The position numbers and the translations under genes are program-made. The notes under the pieces were generated by a model that saw nothing but the letters and a program-made list of their open reading frames with translations, did no database searches and was not told where the DNA came from. A DNA stretch of 64,000 nt from assembly GCF_027409185.1 (NCBI RefSeq), contig NC_084462.1, forward strand, positions 154,987,490 through 155,051,489. Reading direction: 5' to 3'. Positions within the stretch are counted from its first letter, which is position 1. Every line of letters starts with the position of its first letter. Source of the DNA: Cynocephalus volans. Taxonomy: Eukaryota; Chordata; Mammalia; Dermoptera; Cynocephalidae. Positions 60,601 through 64,000 of this stretch are shown here, one piece after another.

Positions 60601-63600
60601 TAGGACTGCCCAGTTCATTTGTTAGAATTCCTAGGTTTTCTTTAAGTTGGCCTGATATATTGTTTACAACAATATTTCCCTTCTGTATCCTCTGATTCTG
60701 TAACCATGTCATTGAGTCTTCTCCACTTCTCACTTCACTCACTTCTTCTGCTCTTCTGGTTTTAGTATTATGTAAAAACTAGGGCACTTAATAAGGGTAG
60801 GACACAGCAATTTCTTAACCTTTCTGTCTCTGTATTTCCATCTTCCACAGATTGAAAAACTCAAACAGCAATTGAATGAAACAAAGGAAAAAGCCCAAGA
60901 GGAGAGGGAAAAATTGGTGAGTTTATCTATGTACACTAATACTTCACTTACTGCGTGGTCAGATTTCTGGTGAATGCAATTTAAGCCCAATGAGATTAAG
61001 TGAATAAGTTCTCTGAGCAGCTCAGTGTCCTTAAAGCCCACATACTTGATTGTACAGAAGCTCAAAAATAACATTATAAAAATATGTTATTGTATAAAAC
61101 TACTGATATGAGTATGCATACTGATCCTGAGTTTGTTATTGTTTTTAGGACTTCACAGTGGACAGAGCTAGGAAATAACGTTTTTAAAGATCTAAATAGA
61201 TCATGAGTCCATACTAATACTTTCAGTTCAGATGCAGGAATACAGGGTTTTTACTTAACCTCATCTGTATGTCCTTTCTCCCTTGCCCAAAATCATGATT
61301 CTTAGTGATACCAGTATAATTAAACCTCAATACATCAATAATCTCAGTATACTATTACTACCATCAGCAATAAATTACTGGAAACAGTTTATGATTTTGG
61401 GGGGCATTTTCCCACTTAGGATATATACCAATAGGGATCTATGATCAAATTGCAAGATTTAAAAACCATTTGAAATTCCTTTCTGCGGTGATACCATCAA
61501 CTTAGCAACACATTTTGCTTTTGATTTTTAGAGGTTGCTTTTGAAAATTTTAGTTTTGCATGTTAAATTATTTAATTATATAATTATAATTACGTAAAAT
61601 ATTTACATGGTTCCAAAATCAAGTCTATAAAACAAGGTATAGGGCTGGCCCGTGGCTCACTCGGGAGAGTGTGGTGCTGATAACACCAAGGCCCCGGGTT
61701 CAGATCCCATATAGGGATGGCTGGTTAGCTCACTGGCTGAGCGTGGTGCTGACAGCATCAAGTCAAGGGTTAAGATTCCTTTACCGGTCATCTTTTAAAA
61801 AATAAAAATAAATTAAAAAAAAATAAAACAAGATATATGCTGAGAAACCTAATTTCTGTCTATGTCTGTTCCACACTGTTTTCTCCCTCTCCCTGTAGGA
61901 AACCATTTTATTTATTTTATGGTTTATCCTTTCATTAAAAAATGTATATATGTAATAAATATAAACAAATATATCTTTTTGGATCTTCCCTTTCTTAGAT
62001 GAAAGGTAGCATACAGTATACATAAACCTGCACCTTGCTTTTTTCACTTAGTATTTCTTAGAGATCTCTCCATAGCAGTAGAGATATTCCTCATTCCTTT
62101 TCATATCTGTAGTCTGCTGTGTGGAAGCATCATAGTTTATTCAAATGGTCCTTGTTTTAGTCAGTTTGGACTGCTATGACAGAATACCATGGACTGGGTG
62201 TCTTAAATAACAAACATTTCTCACAGTTCTGGAGGCTAGAAGTCCAAGGTCAGGGTGCCAGCATAGCTGGGTTCTTGGTGAGGGTCTCACAGTCCAAGGT
62301 CAGGGTGCCAGCATAGCTGGGTTCTTGGTGAGGGCCTCACAGATAGCTGCCTTCTTGCTGTATCCTCACAAAAAGTCACTCTAGACTCTTCCTCTCCTTA
62401 TTAGGGCGCCAGTCCCATCATGGAGGCTCCACACTCTTGACCTCATCTAAACTACCTCTCAAAGGCCTTACCTCTAAATACCATCACATTGGGGATTAGG
62501 GCTCCAACATATGGATTTTGGGGAGACAGAAACATTCAGCCCATAGCAGTCCCATTTTGATGGACAGTTGTGTTTCCAGTCTTTTGCTATTACAGTTAGT
62601 GCTCCAGTAAAGAGCCTCATGCGTACATCTTTTCACATTTTGACCACTATGTCTTTGGGATAGATTCCCCAGTTCCCCATACCAGACAGCTGCAAAAAAA
62701 AAAAAAAAAAGATTGCTAGAAGTGGTATTACTAGTCAAAAATAGGTAATTTTTCTAGATATTGCCAAATTTCCTTCTATGGATGTTGTGCCATTTTGTGA
62801 TACCACTAAAAATGTAACCTGTTTCCTCACAGCCTTACCAACAGAGTACAAGGGTACTTCAAAAGTTCATGGAAAAATAGAATTAAAAGATAATATGAAT
62901 CTTTCCATGAACTTTTTGAAGACCTTTCATGTATTGTCAAACTAGATTTTGCCAATGAGATAGGTGAGAAATGGGATATCAGTGTAATTTCAATTTGTAT
63001 TTCTGTTCTTATGAGCTAGGTTGAACATTTTTTCATATGTTTGAAGGCCATTTGAATTTCTTTTAATATCTTTTGTTCATTTTTTTCAGTACTTTTGGCT
63101 TTTTTCTCCTCCACCTCTTTTTCTTCTTCCTTCTCTTCTTTCTCTTTTTCCCTTTCCTCCTCCTTCCTCTTTCTTCTATCTTCTTTTTTATTAGGGATAT
63201 TTATCTTCCCTTTCTCTTTGCTTACTAATTTTAATTTAGGTCAGAGATGTTATTTGTCCTCCTTACAGATTAAAGATTTGTTTAGTCTTCTCCTAATCCT
63301 TTTTAATAATTTTTCTTCCTTTCTGTATGTACAAGATTAGCTTGTATAGAAATTTTTCTGGAATTTTTCTTTTTTCTTTTTTTTCTTTTTTCTGGAAGCT
63401 GGCCTGTTCAAGGATCTGACCCTTGACCTTGCTGTTTTCAGCACCAGCTCTCCCAACACAATTTTTTTTTTCTTATTCAAGGCAGTTGATATCTTTTTAC
63501 AGAAATTAAAACTTGATGCAAAAATGAAAAGGGGCATTTCTTCAAAGAAGATAAATGGCTCAAAGCTTCAAATGGAACATGATTCTGTGGGACTTCTGTT

Positions 63601-63781
63601 CTTTTTCCTAACTCATTTATCTCTTTTTTGAATACAGGAACAAAAGTATACTGTGCAAATAAATGAGCTAGAAGGACGGTTCCATCAAAAAGCAAAAGAA
63701 ATTGCCATGATTCAGACAGAGCTGAAAACAGTAAAACAATTTCAGAAGAGAAAAATCCAAGTGGAGAGAGAATTAGATGAT
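54634..63781 (+). CDS. BBOF1: BBOF1 (CCDC176), N-terminal four coding exons (partial)
   Basis: Plus-strand coding exons 54634-54692, 56856-57084, 60851-60916 and 63638-63781 (59, 229, 66 and 144 nt) encode 166 residues; the rest lies beyond the right edge. Junctions are GT-AG and in frame. BBOF1, basal body orientation factor 1, is a coiled-coil protein needed to align and hold basal bodies in multiciliated cells (family knowledge). The start is strongly basic (MPRKGKDKRKGKSKDKDE), then ESVVERAKANASLWEARLEV, then long heptad-like helix rich in Lys, Glu and Gln (KLKQQLNETKEKAQEE, KRKIQVERELDD). Exon 1 ends two bases into a codon with donor gtatgg, and the exon 2 acceptor tgcag completes it as Lys. 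Human uses a similar but not identical residue run at this junction. It shares its promoter island with ENTPD5. Confidence 0.95.
55130..55440. repeat. Possible LINE fragment
   Basis: Sequence such as aaaataaccactattatcat and catagctgcacagtgtagc resembles old L1-type 3' DNA, but I cannot place it firmly. In BBOF1 intron 1. Confidence 0.35.
56150..56195 (+). mobile_element. Possible CYN-type SINE 3' scrap
   Basis: tattctctaccagccagcta followed by an A-rich tail resembles the end of a monomer; too short to be sure. Confidence 0.35.
56518..56619 (-). mobile_element. CYN-type SINE, monomer
   Basis: Antisense monomer; exact 18-bp duplication tgtttttccagtccttta at 56500-56517 and 56620-56637. Confidence 0.9.
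57555..57920 (+). repeat. MIR SINE split by a CYN-type SINE
   Basis: ggcactatgctgggtacttt before, ccattttacaaataaagaaa and acttgcccaaagtcacacaa after the SINE at about 57617-57767. The MIR is older and was the target. Confidence 0.75.
57617..57767 (-). mobile_element. CYN-type SINE, GC-rich dimer subfamily, in MIR
   Basis: Antisense GC-rich dimer (tctttttcgtgactggcact, gagtgcgccacgggatcggc); the MIR target ctaatcttttt is repeated on the far side. Confidence 0.85.
58060..59087 (-). repeat. L1M fragment interrupted by a MaLR LTR
   Basis: Antisense L1-type sequence (tttcattcatttaactgc on the left; cttatgggtataaattgtct and tttaatttgtatttttctga on the right) split by an LTR at 58226-58639. A U6 pseudogene follows directly. 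In BBOF1 intron 2. Confidence 0.6.
58226..58639 (+). mobile_element. Solo MaLR (MST/MLT1-type) LTR
   Basis: A 414-bp solo LTR beginning TG and ending CA, with exact 5-bp flanks ACTGC at 58221-58225 and 58640-58644. The 5' text resembles MST LTRs (cccccaaatttgatgtgcta), and the 3' end has the family polyadenylation region and tattttgttataagcaacag. A fossil of an ERVL-MaLR element with no internal part left; age by family is early placental. Confidence 0.85.
59088..59196 (+). pseudogene. U6 snRNA pseudogene
   Basis: About 109 bp that aligns along nearly the whole of U6: gcttcagtacaatatacata, aatattggagtgatgcagag, tatggctcccacaaatggat, then gatgacgtgcaaattcctga and a T run. Several substitutions fall in otherwise invariant U6 parts, so it is a dead copy. 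It abuts L1-type sequence, fitting L1-mediated retroposition or chimera formation. In BBOF1 intron 2. Confidence 0.75.
59298..59476 (-). mobile_element. CYN-type SINE, dimer
   Basis: Antisense dimer; flanks cccctgttttcttttct and cccctgttttattttct. Confidence 0.9.
59901..60075 (+). mobile_element. CYN-type SINE, dimer, near-consensus
   Basis: Sense dimer beginning gggccggcccgtggctcact and ending ggccatctttaaaaa; exact 14-bp duplication attgtcccctatca. A good reference copy for this subfamily. Confidence 0.92.
61641..61822 (+). mobile_element. CYN-type SINE, dimer
   Basis: Sense dimer; flanks ataaaacaaggtat and ataaaacaagatat. Confidence 0.9.
62153..62548 (-). mobile_element. Solo MLT1-type MaLR LTR
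   Basis: Antisense MLT1 LTR (gtcagtttggactgctatga ... caacatatggattttgggga), TG...CA ends, flanks gtcct and gtccc consistent with an aged 5-bp target duplication. It contains a 50-bp direct tandem repeat (62241-62290 and 62291-62340). Fossil, no internal region. Confidence 0.8.
62664..62710 (+). mobile_element. CYN-type SINE 3' scrap
   Basis: About 45 bp: gttccccataccagacagct then an A tail. Only the last bases of a monomer. Confidence 0.5.
62847..62933. mobile_element. Mariner-type MITE, full length
   Basis: TA-bounded 87 bp with inverted ends (caagggtacttcaaaagttc / gaactttttgaagacctttc). Inserted in an antisense L1M fragment. Confidence 0.75.
63088..63195 (+). repeat. Polypyrimidine tract
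   Basis: About 100 bp of almost pure C/T on the plus strand, with few purines, in BBOF1 intron 3 about 440 bp before exon 4. Confidence 0.85.
63355..63475 (-). mobile_element. CYN-type SINE, diverged monomer
   Basis: Antisense: ggaagctggcctgttcaagg, acccttgaccttgctgtttt, cagcaccagctctcccaaca. Ends 160 bp before BBOF1 exon 4. Boundaries approximate. Confidence 0.65.
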
Positions 63782-64000
63782 GTAAGTTTCTTTTTTTAAA
63801 AAGAGGAGGTTAGCATTAACTACTTACTCCAGCAAAAGCCTCCGCATTTACTCCTGTGAGACGGCTAAAAACTCTCTTTAACATTTGAAAGATGATTTGA
63901 GAGAAAAAGGGGAAGACATAACAAGTTAGGACTGGATGTCAAAGGTATTGACTGTTAGACTTTTTTTTTCTAAGCATTGATTTCTTTGGGAACTCACCAA

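Larger units (their letters stand above)
61850..63090 (-). repeat. L1M fragment carrying an LTR, a SINE scrap and a MITE
   Basis: Antisense L1-type 3' sequence (tttttcacttagtatttctt, ctagaagtggtattactag, tttcaatttgtatttctgtt) is cut in three places: by an MLT1 LTR (62153-62548), a SINE 3' scrap (about 62664-62710) and a mariner-type MITE (62847-62933). In BBOF1 intron 3. Confidence 0.65.

Overview
This window is nuclear DNA from a placental mammal. It holds four protein-coding genes with clear exon/intron structure, in an order I recall as conserved on human chromosome 14q24.3: FAM161B (minus, first three exons, running off the left edge), COQ6 (plus, complete), ENTPD5 (minus, complete) and BBOF1 (plus, first four coding exons, running off the right edge). 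The genes were identified by reading exon translations against remembered human proteins; splice sites were read by eye. COQ6 assembles to 469 codons plus stop from 12 exons and ENTPD5 to 428 codons plus stop from 13 coding exons, both with unbroken frame across every junction.

Lineage: there are no Alu or rodent B1/B2 elements. The abundant young repeat is a tRNA-Ile-derived SINE, present as monomers, dimers and recombined forms, with no tRNA-unrelated body and an A-rich tail. This matches the CYN SINE family described from colugos (Dermoptera). I therefore think the source is a colugo (Galeopterus or Cynocephalus), mainly on the SINEs.

Layout. 1-4.8 kb: L2 relics and FAM161B exons 3, 2 and 1. 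4.6-5.5 kb: a CpG-rich bidirectional promoter for FAM161B and COQ6, with 304 bp between start codons. 5.1-16.8 kb: COQ6. 16.8-20.9 kb: convergent COQ6/ENTPD5 3' ends. 20.9-34.9 kb: ENTPD5 coding exons. 34.9-54.4 kb: one long ENTPD5 5' intron, dense in SINEs. 53.85-54.75 kb: a second CpG-rich bidirectional promoter for ENTPD5 and BBOF1. 54.6-63.8 kb: BBOF1 exons 1-4.

The genes are not an operon-like unit. COQ6 is a mitochondrial coenzyme Q hydroxylase and ENTPD5 an ER nucleoside diphosphatase. FAM161B and BBOF1 are centrosome/cilium-type proteins, and each lies beside an RFX X-box-like site in its promoter region. The rest is old mammalian repeat (L2, MIR, L1M, MER5-type DNA transposons, MaLR and ERV LTR fossils) overlaid by about 33 CYN-type SINEs. 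Items outside the known gene set include a possible unrecognised terminal exon inside the long ENTPD5 intron, a 45/48-matched hairpin in COQ6 intron 1, and several very short retro-insertions. No novel multi-gene system is visible.
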